A DNA stretch of 12,081 nucleotides from an uncultured Angelakisella sp. GTDB lineage: Bacteria; Bacillota; Clostridia; Oscillospirales; Ruminococcaceae. Made by a program: the position numbers and the translations under genes. The notes below the pieces were generated by a model. That model did no database searches. It was not told where the DNA came from and saw only the letters and a program-made list of their open reading frames with translations. How positions within the stretch are numbered: the stretch's first letter is position 1; each line of letters opens with the position of its first letter. Shown here piece by piece: positions 1 to 6,953 of the stretch. The stretch lies in assembly GCA_904420255.1 (NCBI GenBank), contig CAJFUT010000051.1, positions 1-12,081 of the forward strand. Direction: 5' to 3'.

Positions 1-108
1 CCCCGCACCGCCGCCCCCGAGGCCATCGGGGAAATCCCCATCCTGGCCACCTACAAAGAGGGCCGCTCCATTTTCAGGTCCGTGAGAGAAGCGCCTTCAT
101 GGCGGTAG
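1..108 (+). CDS. C-terminal end of an unidentified protein (5' end outside the window)
   Basis: Frame 1 is open from the first base to a TAG at 106-108, giving 35 residues that include EAIGEIPILATYKEGRSIF and end in SVREAPSWR. I do not recognise the family from this tail. The part before residue 20 reads like ordinary coding sequence with G/C-rich third positions. The last 12 or so residues are encoded inside the first unit of the 51-bp repeat array, so the repeat supplies the stop codon and the extreme C-terminus. This suggests the repeat invaded or replaced the native 3' end (inference). A + strand terminator follows at 228-257, which supports real transcription in this direction. No function can be assigned. 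Confidence 0.5.
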   Translation, partial: PRTAAPEAIGEIPILATYKEGRSIFRSVREAPSWR

Positions 109-230
109 GTGGTGCCCCGCTCTTTTAGATCCGTGAGAGAAAATTCTGCAAGGCGGAAGTGACTGCCCCGCTCTTTTAGGTCCGTGAGAGAAAATTCTGC
201 AAGGCGGAAGTGGCTGCGCTGCTCTTTGGG
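63..230 (+). repeat. Tandem array A of a 51-bp modular repeat (3 units plus a partial lead-in)
   Basis: Units begin at 78, 129 and 180, exactly 51 bp apart. Each starts with (G/A)TCCGTGAGAGAA and ends with TGCCCCGCTCTTTTAG or a near variant. A lead-in half unit (CCGCTCCATTTTCAG) starts near 63, and the last unit decays at its 3' end. The middle about 22 bp differs by module. Unit 1 carries GCGCCTTCATGGCGG, while units 2 and 3 carry AATTCTGCAAGGCGGAA. Both modules can form small hairpins: CGCC/GGCG at 92-95/101-104, and TTCTGC/GCGGAA at 144-149/153-158 with one G-T pair. The same family recurs at 10790-11012. The array lies in the 3' untranslated part of the upstream + strand gene. Confidence 0.9.
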
Positions 231-257
231 GGTCCTGCGGGACCCCCGCTTCTTTTT
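228..257 (+). terminator. Intrinsic terminator of the upstream + strand gene
   Basis: A perfect 8-bp stem GGGGGTCC (228-235) / GGACCCCC (240-247) with a TGCG loop is followed on the + strand by GCTTCTTTTT (248-257). It sits directly after repeat array A. The last repeat unit degrades exactly where the stem begins. There is no T-run on the minus strand side, so it should act on + strand transcripts. Confidence 0.75.
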
Positions 258-328
258 CCGCAACGCGGCGCCTTCTCTTTCCTTGGATGAGCTGCCGCCT
301 ATCGAGAGAGGCTTCAAAATCAAATGCG

Positions 329-400
329 AAAAAACACACCTCCGGCCGCAGGGCAGCGGCTTCTAAACTGTGCCGCCAACTGCCTGCGGCCGGAAATGTG
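329..400 (-). terminator. Intrinsic terminator of the minus-strand seven-gene operon
   Basis: A long stem pairs 341-356 with 380-394 (about 15 bp with a one-base bulge at 353). It is extended by CACA (335-338) pairing with TGTG (397-400) across a 2x2 internal loop. On the minus strand the stem runs straight into six T residues (A-run at 329-334 on the + strand). It lies about 70 bp after the stop codon of the last operon gene at 472, and the + strand side lacks a T-run. Confidence 0.85.
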
Positions 401-471
401 AAGAAGGATATGTGGCTTCTCAGGGAAGCGGCAGCGAAAAACGCGGATAAACGCCGCCCGCACCTATGTGT

Positions 472-1662
472 TTATTTGATCACCACTTTATCCCAGGTGG
501 CCATGGCCTCCTCGCTCATCTCCTGGCCGATGCCGGGACGGTCGTTCATGTAGTAGCGGCCGCCTTCGGGAGCCCAGGGATACTTGCCGGCCTTCTGATA
601 GTCGGTCTTGAAGTTGGCGCAGTGCTCCTCATGGATGACAAAGTTGGGGATGACGGTTTCCACATGGAGGGCAGCGGCGGTGGCGATGGGGCCGCCGCAG
701 ACATGGAGCTGAACGCCGATGTCGTAGACGTTGGCCATGTCGCAGATCTTCTTAACTTCGGTGATACCGCCGGTGTTGCACAGGTCGGGCTGAGCGATGC
801 TCAGGGTGCGGTCCTCGAAGAACTCACGGAAGCCCCAACGGGTGTAGCTCCGCTCGCCGGTGGCCAGAGGCAGGTCGCATTTCTGCTTGATGTGCTGGAA
901 CACCTTGGGGTTGGAGGGCATAGTGGGCTCCTCGAAGTACATGATGCGGTAGGGCTCCAGGGACTTGCCCAGGGTTACGGCGGTGTTGGCGTCCAGGGTG
1001 GAGTGGATCTCGATGATGATATCCAGCTCGTCGCCGCCGGCTTCACGGGCAGCAGCGATACGCTCCACAGCGATCTTCCGCAGGGCTTCAGGATAGGCGC
1101 CCTTCAGGTTGTCGCCCCGGCGCATATAGACTTCCTCAAAGCTTTCCTGGCCCAGGCCGGCGAAGCAGGGGTCGATCTTGACGGCGTCATAACCGTCGGC
1201 CATAGCGTCCTTGACGGCGTTGTAGTAGTCCTTGGGGTCGTACTGAAGAAGGGATTTGTCGTACTTGGTGATGAGGGTCCGCCAGCCCATCTGGAGCTGG
1301 GAAGCGTAGGCCCGGAGGGATTCATGGGTCTTACCGCCCAGCAGCTTGTAAACCGGGAGCCCCAGCGCCTTGCCCTTAATATCCCAGCAGGCGATGTCGA
1401 TGGCGGCCATGGCGGCGGTAACAGTGACCCCGCCGTTCATGCCCCAGAAGGTGTGACGGTGCAAATGCTCCCAAATCCTTTCGGTGTCAAAGGGGTCCAT
1501 GCCAATGACCAGCTTGGCGAAATCCTGGCAGTTGCCCCAGGCGGCGGTCTGGCAACTGCCGTAGCAGAGGCCGGCCTCACCGAAGCCGCTGATACCCTCG
1601 TCGGTGTTGACCTTAATGGTGATAAATGGGCCCTTGTAGCACTCTACGCTTGTGATTTTCAT
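472..1662 (-). CDS. Enolase-superfamily (mandelate racemase/muconate lactonizing type) acid-sugar dehydratase-like enzyme, paralog 1
   Basis: This 396-residue cytosolic protein has the two-domain enolase-superfamily plan: an N-terminal capping domain (about 1-125), then a TIM-barrel. Visible catalytic elements are K162-I-D164, E218-I-H220, E244-E-P, G269-E270-R271, Q291-P-D293 and H320. The three acids are the expected Mg2+ ligands, and D293/H320 match the Asp-His dyad. Their spacing resembles D-galactonate dehydratase (family knowledge from memory). The start is set by AAAGGAGGT six bases upstream. It is the last gene of the operon, 121 bp after the DUF401 permease, and is followed by the 329-400 terminator. 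It is the most diverged of the three paralogs, with its own capping loop (FGEAGLCYGSC) and an FWGMNGG motif where the others have FWGQ. Substrate unknown; a dehydratase of an aldonic or uronic-type acid is most likely, an epimerase possible. Confidence 0.88.
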   Translation of the reverse strand: MKITSVECYKGPFITIKVNTDEGISGFGEAGLCYGSCQTAAWGNCQDFAKLVIGMDPFDTERIWEHLHRHTFWGMNGGVTVTAAMAAIDIACWDIKGKALGLPVYKLLGGKTHESLRAYASQLQMGWRTLITKYDKSLLQYDPKDYYNAVKDAMADGYDAVKIDPCFAGLGQESFEEVYMRRGDNLKGAYPEALRKIAVERIAAAREAGGDELDIIIEIHSTLDANTAVTLGKSLEPYRIMYFEEPTMPSNPKVFQHIKQKCDLPLATGERSYTRWGFREFFEDRTLSIAQPDLCNTGGITEVKKICDMANVYDIGVQLHVCGGPIATAAALHVETVIPNFVIHEEHCANFKTDYQKAGKYPWAPEGGRYYMNDRPGIGQEMSEEAMATWDKVVIK

Positions 1663-1783
1663 GAACTTACCTCCTTTTCATATAGCAGGCCGCGTCGGCG
1701 CAGCCTTGGGTACATTGGGGGAACAGGTGGCCTTTGGCCGCGTTTTTCCATGCGGAAAGAACAGGGATCAGGGAACCCGCTGG

Positions 1784-2995
1784 TCAGCCCATAATCTGCA
1801 TCAGCAGCAGGCCGTATCCATAGGAGATGGCAGAGAAGATCAGCACCGAGGGAAGCGCCTTTACCACAATGTCTCCCAGGGTGGTGTGGAAATAATCCGC
1901 CGCCACAAAGGAGCAGACATGGGTGGGAGAAACCTCCATGGCGGCCCAGGCGATACCCATGAGCATCACCAGCAGGGGGATGCCCCCCTCGGGAAAGGCC
2001 AGGAGCGCCATGGGAAGGCACAGCGCGATCATGGTCTGGGAGCCGCTGATCACAGTGCCAAAGAAGAAGAGAAGGGAGAAGGAAAGGGTCATGGGGATGG
2101 GGAACTGCCCGAAGAAATCGGGAAGCAGCCCCAGAACGCCGGTGTAGGAGAGCACCGCCTTGAAAAGCATAATCAGGTACATATTCCCCAGGAGGACCGG
2201 CTCCGCCGACCTCACCAGAAGATCAGGAAGATCCTTGGGGGAGAAATGGTCGGCAAAGTAGTTGACCACGATCACCATGGGACCGGCAAAGCACACCGAG
2301 ATGTTGAAGGCGATGATGATCACCAGCACCGCGATGAGGGTCCACAGGTTCTGAAACAACCGGATGATCTCCTCCTTGGCCTGGACGGTTTCAGACAGGG
2401 GCGGCATCTCCTTGGGGATCTTCCGCAGGTAGGTGAAGTACACCACCAGGCAGGAGAGAAAGACCAGGGGGATCATAGAGAGTACGAAAACGCCGGCATT
2501 CTGTCCGGACAGCGCCAGTGCCAGCAGCACCACCGGATATGTGGGGAGAAACATCTCGGGGATATGGCGGTAGTAGCAGGCCACAAAGGTCTTGGATTTG
2601 GCATCCATATACTCCCCGCAGGTTTTGTCCACCATGTCGGAGCAGACCGTCATCACCGCGGCGGAGGGCAGCAGTCCCATAATGGCCGGGGGGATCATGG
2701 CGTTGATCCGGCGGTTTCGGATCAGCCGGTTGAACGCGTCCTTGGCGTTTTCCAGGCGGCCCTTCTTTTCCAGCATCAGCTGGAGGAAGATGATGACATA
2801 GAAGCTCACCAGAACGTCGATGGTATCCCATGCCACCGTCTGCTTCAGAAGAATCTCCGCCGCCGTCAAAGGATTGATCCGGAACAAAATGATTGTTGCA
2901 AGTATTCCCGCGATCATGGCCACAAAAAGGGGTTTCTTCATCCAGATCAGGACAACGATCACCAGGAATACAAGAAATAAGCAAAAAACATCCAT
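1784..2995 (-). CDS. DUF401-family integral membrane protein, predicted organic-anion permease
   Basis: This 403-residue, very hydrophobic protein has many membrane segments, starting at about 3-20 and 23-39. Motifs match what I recall of the DUF401 family: IMGLLPSAAVMTVCSDMVDK near 105-124 and YYRHIPEMFLPTYPVVLLA near 141-159. Family length is about 400, so it is complete. The start ATG at 2995 has AAGGAAG just upstream and lies 54 bp after the stop of enolase paralog 2. DUF401 proteins have no settled function that I know of, but they resemble ion-transporter-type permeases. Its place between two enolase-superfamily enzymes, in an operon that already has a TRAP system, suggests transport of a related acid or export of a product (inference). 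Confidence 0.8.
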   Translation of the reverse strand: MDVFCLFLVFLVIVVLIWMKKPLFVAMIAGILATIILFRINPLTAAEILLKQTVAWDTIDVLVSFYVIIFLQLMLEKKGRLENAKDAFNRLIRNRRINAMIPPAIMGLLPSAAVMTVCSDMVDKTCGEYMDAKSKTFVACYYRHIPEMFLPTYPVVLLALALSGQNAGVFVLSMIPLVFLSCLVVYFTYLRKIPKEMPPLSETVQAKEEIIRLFQNLWTLIAVLVIIIAFNISVCFAGPMVIVVNYFADHFSPKDLPDLLVRSAEPVLLGNMYLIMLFKAVLSYTGVLGLLPDFFGQFPIPMTLSFSLLFFFGTVISGSQTMIALCLPMALLAFPEGGIPLLVMLMGIAWAAMEVSPTHVCSFVAADYFHTTLGDIVVKALPSVLIFSAISYGYGLLLMQIMG

Positions 2996-3008
2996 AAGCT
3001 TCCTTACC

Positions 3009-3042
3009 CGCCGGGGCTGCCGATTTCTCGGCAGCCCCGGCG
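3009..3042 (-). other. Perfect intercistronic stem-loop between enolase paralog 2 and the DUF401 gene
   Basis: A perfect 15-bp stem (3009-3023 with 3028-3042) closes a four-base loop. It begins 8 bases after the stop codon of the upstream gene and ends about 13 bases before the next start. On the transcribed minus strand it is followed by GGTAAGGAAG, not by T residues, so it should not terminate the operon mRNA. On the + strand it is followed by TCTTTTAT. A role in mRNA stability or processing, or in stopping antisense transcription, is inference. Confidence 0.75.
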
Positions 3043-3049
3043 TCTTTTA

Positions 3050-4252
3050 TCAGTTACTTGCCGGCTTGTACTCGGTGACTTCCTCGTGGAGAAGAGCGGT
3101 CTCAATCGCAAAATCGGACAGCTCCTGACCAAGGCCCGGACGGTCGGGAACGATGTAGCTGCCGTCCACCGGCTGCAGGTCGTACTTGCCGAGAACATTG
3201 ATGGCGTCCTGGGTGGTGCGGAAGTGGTGCTCATGGATGGAGAAATTGGGGATGGCGGCCTCCAGCTGGAGGGAAGCTGCATTGGTGATCACGCCGCCGG
3301 CCACATGGACCTGGACCCGGGCGTCAAAAATATGGGCCAGGTCGGCGATCTTCTTCAGCTCGGTGATGCCGCCGCAGTTGCAGGCGTCGGGCTGGATCAG
3401 CTGGATGGAGTAATCCTTCAGGAAGTTATAGTAGCCCCAGCGGCTGTAGATCCGCTCGCCGGCGGCCAGAGGGGTCTTGATCCGATGGCGCAGCTCACGC
3501 ATCACATCAGGGTTCAGCATGGTGACAGGTTCCTCATATGCCATGATGCCGTACTTGTCGCACAGCTCGCCGATGGCGATGGCGGAGTTCAGGTCGGTCT
3601 GGCAGTGGTTTTCCACGATAATGTCGATGGTGGGGTATTTTTCACGGATGGCGTTCATCCGCTTCTCCACCCGGCACAGGAGCGCCTTGTCAACAAAGCC
3701 TTCCTTGGCGGCGTGGGGGATCTTTCCGGCGTTATCGTCGTAGGTGGTGAAATCAATCTTCACCGCATCGTAGCCCTCGCTTACCGCATGGGTAACGATG
3801 CCCACATATTCTTCTGGAGAGCCCCAGGGGCCGATCTTACTGGTCCAGCCAAACTGCAGCTGGGAAGCATAGCAGCGCAGCTTATCCCGGCATTTGCCGC
3901 CCAAGAGCTGATAAATAGGGACCCCAAGAGCCTTGCCCTTGATGTCCATCAGGGCGATATCGATGGCGGACATACCGGCAAAGACAACCACACCGCCCCC
4001 CTGGCCCCAGAAGGTGCCCTTGAAGATCTCTTCCCAGATGGCTTCGGTGTTCATGGGGTCCTTGCCGATGATATGGTGGGCCATGTCGATCACCATACCG
4101 TAAGCAGCACGCCAGCCGGTACCGTAGGCGATTCCGGCTTCGCCGTCGCCGTAGATTCCCTCGTCGGTATAAACACGGCAGCAGATGGGCTTGCGCATCT
4201 CAGCCTGCGCGCCCGCGTTCAGGACCCAGACGTCAACCTTTGTGATCTTCAT
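3050..4252 (-). CDS. Enolase-superfamily acid-sugar dehydratase-like enzyme, paralog 2
   Basis: This 400-residue cytosolic enzyme has the capping domain plus TIM-barrel plan. Key residues are K165-I-D167, E214-N-H216, E240-E-P242, G265-E266-R267, Q287-P-D289 and H316. The three acids (214, 240, 266) fit the Mg2+ site, and D289/H316, 27 residues apart, fit the Asp-His base dyad. It shares RCYASQLQFGW (126-136) and nearly the same active-site phrases with paralog 3, so these two look like a recent pair. It differs in the capping loop (AGIAYGTGWRAAYG) and the barrel insert after K-I-D. AGGAGG eight bases before the ATG sets the start. It lies 58 bp after paralog 3 and ahead of the DUF401 permease. 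The final residues (EYKPASN) are a tail beyond the last barrel helix. Substrate not identifiable. Confidence 0.88.
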   Translation of the reverse strand: MKITKVDVWVLNAGAQAEMRKPICCRVYTDEGIYGDGEAGIAYGTGWRAAYGMVIDMAHHIIGKDPMNTEAIWEEIFKGTFWGQGGGVVVFAGMSAIDIALMDIKGKALGVPIYQLLGGKCRDKLRCYASQLQFGWTSKIGPWGSPEEYVGIVTHAVSEGYDAVKIDFTTYDDNAGKIPHAAKEGFVDKALLCRVEKRMNAIREKYPTIDIIVENHCQTDLNSAIAIGELCDKYGIMAYEEPVTMLNPDVMRELRHRIKTPLAAGERIYSRWGYYNFLKDYSIQLIQPDACNCGGITELKKIADLAHIFDARVQVHVAGGVITNAASLQLEAAIPNFSIHEHHFRTTQDAINVLGKYDLQPVDGSYIVPDRPGLGQELSDFAIETALLHEEVTEYKPASN

Positions 4253-4287
4253 GCGATTCTCCTCCTTTTTTGCGGGATGATTCCCAG

Positions 4288-4303
4288 CGGGCCGGACGGC
4301 CCG
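4288..4303 (-). other. Intercistronic stem-loop between enolase paralogs 3 and 2
   Basis: CGGGCC (4288-4293) pairs with GGCCCG (4298-4303) around a GGAC loop, starting 7 bases after the stop codon of paralog 3. On the operon strand there is no T-run after the stem, while on the + strand it is followed by TTTTCTC. This is the same arrangement as at 3009-3042. Confidence 0.65.
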
Positions 4304-4310
4304 TTTTCTC

Positions 4311-5489
4311 TTACTCGATGGTAACCTTGTCGCAGTTCCGGAAAGCCACTTCGCTCAACTCGTTGCCGATGCCGGGCAGGTCGGGCACGGAGTATTTGCC
4401 GTTCTCGGGCTGGTAATCGTAGATGCACAGCTCGCGGTTGTAGGGGCTCAGGGCGTAGGTATGATGCTCGTGGATGACGAAGTTGGGGATGGCGCATTCC
4501 AGCTGGAGGGCCGCCGCGGTGGAGAGGGGGCTGCCGCAGGCGTGGACCTGGACGCCCACATCAAAGGTGTAGGCCATGTCGCAGATCTTCTTGATCTCGG
4601 TGATGCCGCCGCAGGTGCCCACATCGGGCTGGATGACCTGGATGGCGTTCTCCTTGAAGTACTCGATGTACTGCCAGCGGGTATAGATGCGCTCGCCGTT
4701 GGCCACCGGCAGGCCGGTTTCCTCGTGGACGAACCTGGAAAGCTGGGGGGTGGGGGTGGAGGGCTCCTCGAAATAGAAGATATTGTATTTCTTCACCAGG
4801 TTGCCCAGCTGGGCGGAGGCCTGGGAATCGGTAAAGGAGTGGTTCTCGATGATGATATCCACATCGGGACCGATAGCCTCCCGCACCGCTTTCACCCGGG
4901 ATTCGTACATCCGCAGGTATTCGGGCTTCAGCAGGCCGATCCGATCCAGGTCGTTGTAGTTCCCTGCGTCGGGCCGGAAGGTGAAGAAGTCGATCTTGAT
5001 GGCGTCGTAGCCGTCCTCCACCGCCCGCTTGGCCTCCCGGGCATAGTCCTCGGGGGAGCGCTGGGGGATGATGTCCGGGCCCCAGCCGAACTGGAGCTGG
5101 GAGGCATAGCAGCGGAGCTTTTCCCGGCGCTTGCCGCCCAGGAGCTTGTAGACAGGGACGCCGAAGTATTTCCCTTTGATGTCCCAGAGGGCGATGTCGA
5201 TGGCGGAGATGCCGGCGAAAATCACCGGGCCGCCATTCTGCCCCCAGAAGGTGGTGCGGTAGAGCTTGTCCCAGATGATCTCGTGGTCAAGGGGATCCAT
5301 CCCGATGATGAGCTTCGCAAAGTTCTGAACGATGCCGAAAGCCGCCACCTGAGCCTCGCCGTAGGCCAGAGCTGCTTCGCCATCGCCGTAGATGCCTTCA
5401 TCGGTATAGATGCGGCAGACGATGGGCCGCCAGTGGCCGTTCTTCAGGTTGGTCTTCAGGTGCAGGATATCCACCTTCGTGATCTTCAT
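4311..5489 (-). CDS. Enolase-superfamily acid-sugar dehydratase-like enzyme, paralog 3
   Basis: This 392-residue cytosolic enzyme starts at the ATG at 5489 (MKITKVDIL). The frame stays open upstream to 5660, but that extension is low-complexity and overlaps intergenic hairpins. AAAGGAG lies seven to eight bases before 5489, and the MKIT start matches both paralogs. Catalytic residues: K165-I-D167, E215-N-H217, E241-E-P243, G265-E266-R267, Q287-P-D289, H316. The D289-to-H316 distance of 27 and the H after the first metal ligand are as in D-galactonate-dehydratase-like members of the mandelate racemase group (family knowledge). It is the first enzyme gene after the TRAP genes, so it is the best candidate for acting on the imported substrate (inference). 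The capping loop AALAYGEAQVAAFG differs from the paralogs and may set specificity. Confidence 0.88.
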   Translation of the reverse strand: MKITKVDILHLKTNLKNGHWRPIVCRIYTDEGIYGDGEAALAYGEAQVAAFGIVQNFAKLIIGMDPLDHEIIWDKLYRTTFWGQNGGPVIFAGISAIDIALWDIKGKYFGVPVYKLLGGKRREKLRCYASQLQFGWGPDIIPQRSPEDYAREAKRAVEDGYDAIKIDFFTFRPDAGNYNDLDRIGLLKPEYLRMYESRVKAVREAIGPDVDIIIENHSFTDSQASAQLGNLVKKYNIFYFEEPSTPTPQLSRFVHEETGLPVANGERIYTRWQYIEYFKENAIQVIQPDVGTCGGITEIKKICDMAYTFDVGVQVHACGSPLSTAAALQLECAIPNFVIHEHHTYALSPYNRELCIYDYQPENGKYSVPDLPGIGNELSEVAFRNCDKVTIE

Positions 5490-5506
5490 CTTGATACTCC
5501 TTTCAG

Positions 5507-5630
5507 CCCCCGGGCAGGAACCGGGGGATATGCCCTCCGCCGGGAACGGGGAGGTCTGGTCCGCCCCGGCGGAGGGGGATCCATGGAAGAGAGCTGCCAG
5601 ACCGGGGCCGGAGGAAAGGACCTCCGGCTC
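5507..5630 (-). other. Three consecutive GC-rich stem-loops in the dctM-enolase gap
   Basis: The 198-bp gap (5490-5687) is the longest in the operon. It holds CCCCCGG (5507-5513) / CCGGGGG (5521-5527), then a 12-bp perfect stem (5533-5544 with 5565-5576, 20-base loop), then CCGGAGG (5608-5614) / CCTCCGG (5621-5627) with flanking pairs to 5605/5630. None is followed by a T-run on the minus strand. They could set the relative mRNA levels of transporter and enzyme genes (inference). Confidence 0.65.
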
Positions 5631-5687
5631 CGGCCGGCGCCCGGATGGAGCACCGGACAAAGGGAGCAGCCGGCGCCCCCAGGACGA

Positions 5688-6953
5688 TCAGAGCAGGGCC
5701 AGGGAGAACCAGGGCACGAAGGCCACCACGAAGAAGGCCACGCAGAGGCCGATGAGGAGCGGGATCTCTGCTTTGGTGATCTTGTCGATGGAGATGCCCG
5801 TCATGGAGGAGCCCACGAAGAGGTTCACGGCCACAGGCGGAGTGACGAAGGCGATGGCCAGGGCCAGGTCCAGGATGATGCCGAAGTGGATGGGGTCGCA
5901 GCCCACCTGGGTCACCACCGACAGCAGGGTGGGAGCCAGGATGATGATGGCCGGAGTGGTCTGGATGAACATACCCACGATGAACATGATGACGAAGATC
6001 ATGAACATGACCACATAGTAGTTGTCGGAGATGCTGAACATGAAGTCGGCGATAATCTGGTTGATGTTCAGGTAAGCGAACACCGAGCCGGTGGCGTCGG
6101 CGGGGCACATGATGAACATGGTGCCGGCGATGAAGGCCGCGTTGTCCCGGAAAATGAGCCAGAGGTTCTTCCACTTCAGCTCCTTATAGAGGACAAAGCC
6201 CACGAAGATGCCGTAGACCACGGAAACCACAGCGGCCTCGGTGGCGGTGAAGAAACCGGAATAGATGCCGCCCAGGATGATGATGGGCATAATAAGGGCC
6301 CATTTGGCGTCCCAGAAGGCGTGGAGGGCGTTCTTGATGTTGAACTTGTTCTCGCCCTTCAGGCCGCGCTTCTTGCAGTAGAAGTAGTTGATGATGATGA
6401 GGATGCCGCCCACCACGCAGGAGGGGAGCAGGCCGGCGATGAAGAGGTCGCCCACCGACTGGCTGCAGGTGACGCCGTAGAGCACCAGGGGGTAGGAGGG
6501 GGGCACGATGACGCCGAGGCCGCCGGCGCAGCAGGCCAGGGCGGTGGCGTAGTATTTATTGTAGCCGTCCTCCACCATCATGGGGATCATGATGGCGCCG
6601 ATGGCGGCCACGGTGGCGGGGGCGGAACCGGAGACCGCGCCAAAGAACATACAGGCGATGACGGTCACCATGCCCAGGGAGCCGGTGACGCCGCCGATCA
6701 GGGAGTTAGCGGCGTTGACCAGGCGCTTGGAGAGGCCGCCGGTCTCCATGATGGTGCCGGAGATCATGAAGAAGGGGAGGGCCAGGTTGGTAAAGACGGC
6801 CACGCCGCCGTAGGCGGTCTGGGCCAGGAAGGACTGGGTGGTGACCGGGTCAATGGCGATGAGGGCGATCATGGCGATGAACATGGCCACCGCGATGGGC
6901 ACCCCGAGGAACATCAGCCCGAACATCACAATGAACATTACCGCAGTACCCAT
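5688..6953 (-). CDS. dctM: TRAP transporter large permease subunit (DctM)
   Basis: This 421-residue polytopic membrane protein is the ion-coupled channel subunit of a TRAP uptake system. Family hallmarks are FFMISGTIMETGGLSKRLV near the N-terminus, GAVSGSAPATVAAIGAIMIP in the middle of the first half, and GLGVIVPPSYPLVLYG after it. The length matches the usual about 425 residues. The frame is open to 7022, but the start is placed at 6953 because AAAGGAGGG precedes it and it overlaps the dctQ stop by one base (TAATG), a typical coupled arrangement. A longer form would add a hydrophilic 23-residue leader shadowing dctQ. It works with DctQ and the lipoprotein DctP to import a carboxylate, probably the acid sugar used by the downstream enzymes (inference). 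Confidence 0.95.
   Translation of the reverse strand: MGTAVMFIVMFGLMFLGVPIAVAMFIAMIALIAIDPVTTQSFLAQTAYGGVAVFTNLALPFFMISGTIMETGGLSKRLVNAANSLIGGVTGSLGMVTVIACMFFGAVSGSAPATVAAIGAIMIPMMVEDGYNKYYATALACCAGGLGVIVPPSYPLVLYGVTCSQSVGDLFIAGLLPSCVVGGILIIINYFYCKKRGLKGENKFNIKNALHAFWDAKWALIMPIIILGGIYSGFFTATEAAVVSVVYGIFVGFVLYKELKWKNLWLIFRDNAAFIAGTMFIMCPADATGSVFAYLNINQIIADFMFSISDNYYVVMFMIFVIMFIVGMFIQTTPAIIILAPTLLSVVTQVGCDPIHFGIILDLALAIAFVTPPVAVNLFVGSSMTGISIDKITKAEIPLLIGLCVAFFVVAFVPWFSLALL

Larger units (their letters stand above)
109..471. other. Convergent intergenic region without a credible gene
   Basis: This 363-bp gap lies between the + strand partial gene and the end of the minus-strand operon. It holds the rest of repeat array A, a + strand terminator and a minus-strand terminator, listed separately. 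I see nothing else in 258-328 or 401-471: there is no ORF with a ribosome binding site and no RNA gene that I recognise. Confidence 0.7.

Noticed and set aside
51..323. Minus-strand frame encoding a protein with 17-residue repeats (SLTDLKERG...)
   Set aside because: A 51-bp period keeps any frame open. The frame starts in intergenic DNA without a ribosome binding site, and array B stays open in a different frame, so there is no sign of coding selection.
3009..3042. Operon-splitting terminator between enolase paralog 2 and DUF401
   Set aside because: The stem is strong, but no T-run follows on the minus strand, and the next gene's ribosome binding site follows at once.
5490..5660. N-terminal extension of enolase paralog 3 to an ATG at 5660
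   Set aside because: The extension is Pro/Gly/Ser-rich and overlaps three intergenic hairpins. The MKIT start at 5489 has a good ribosome binding site and matches both paralogs.
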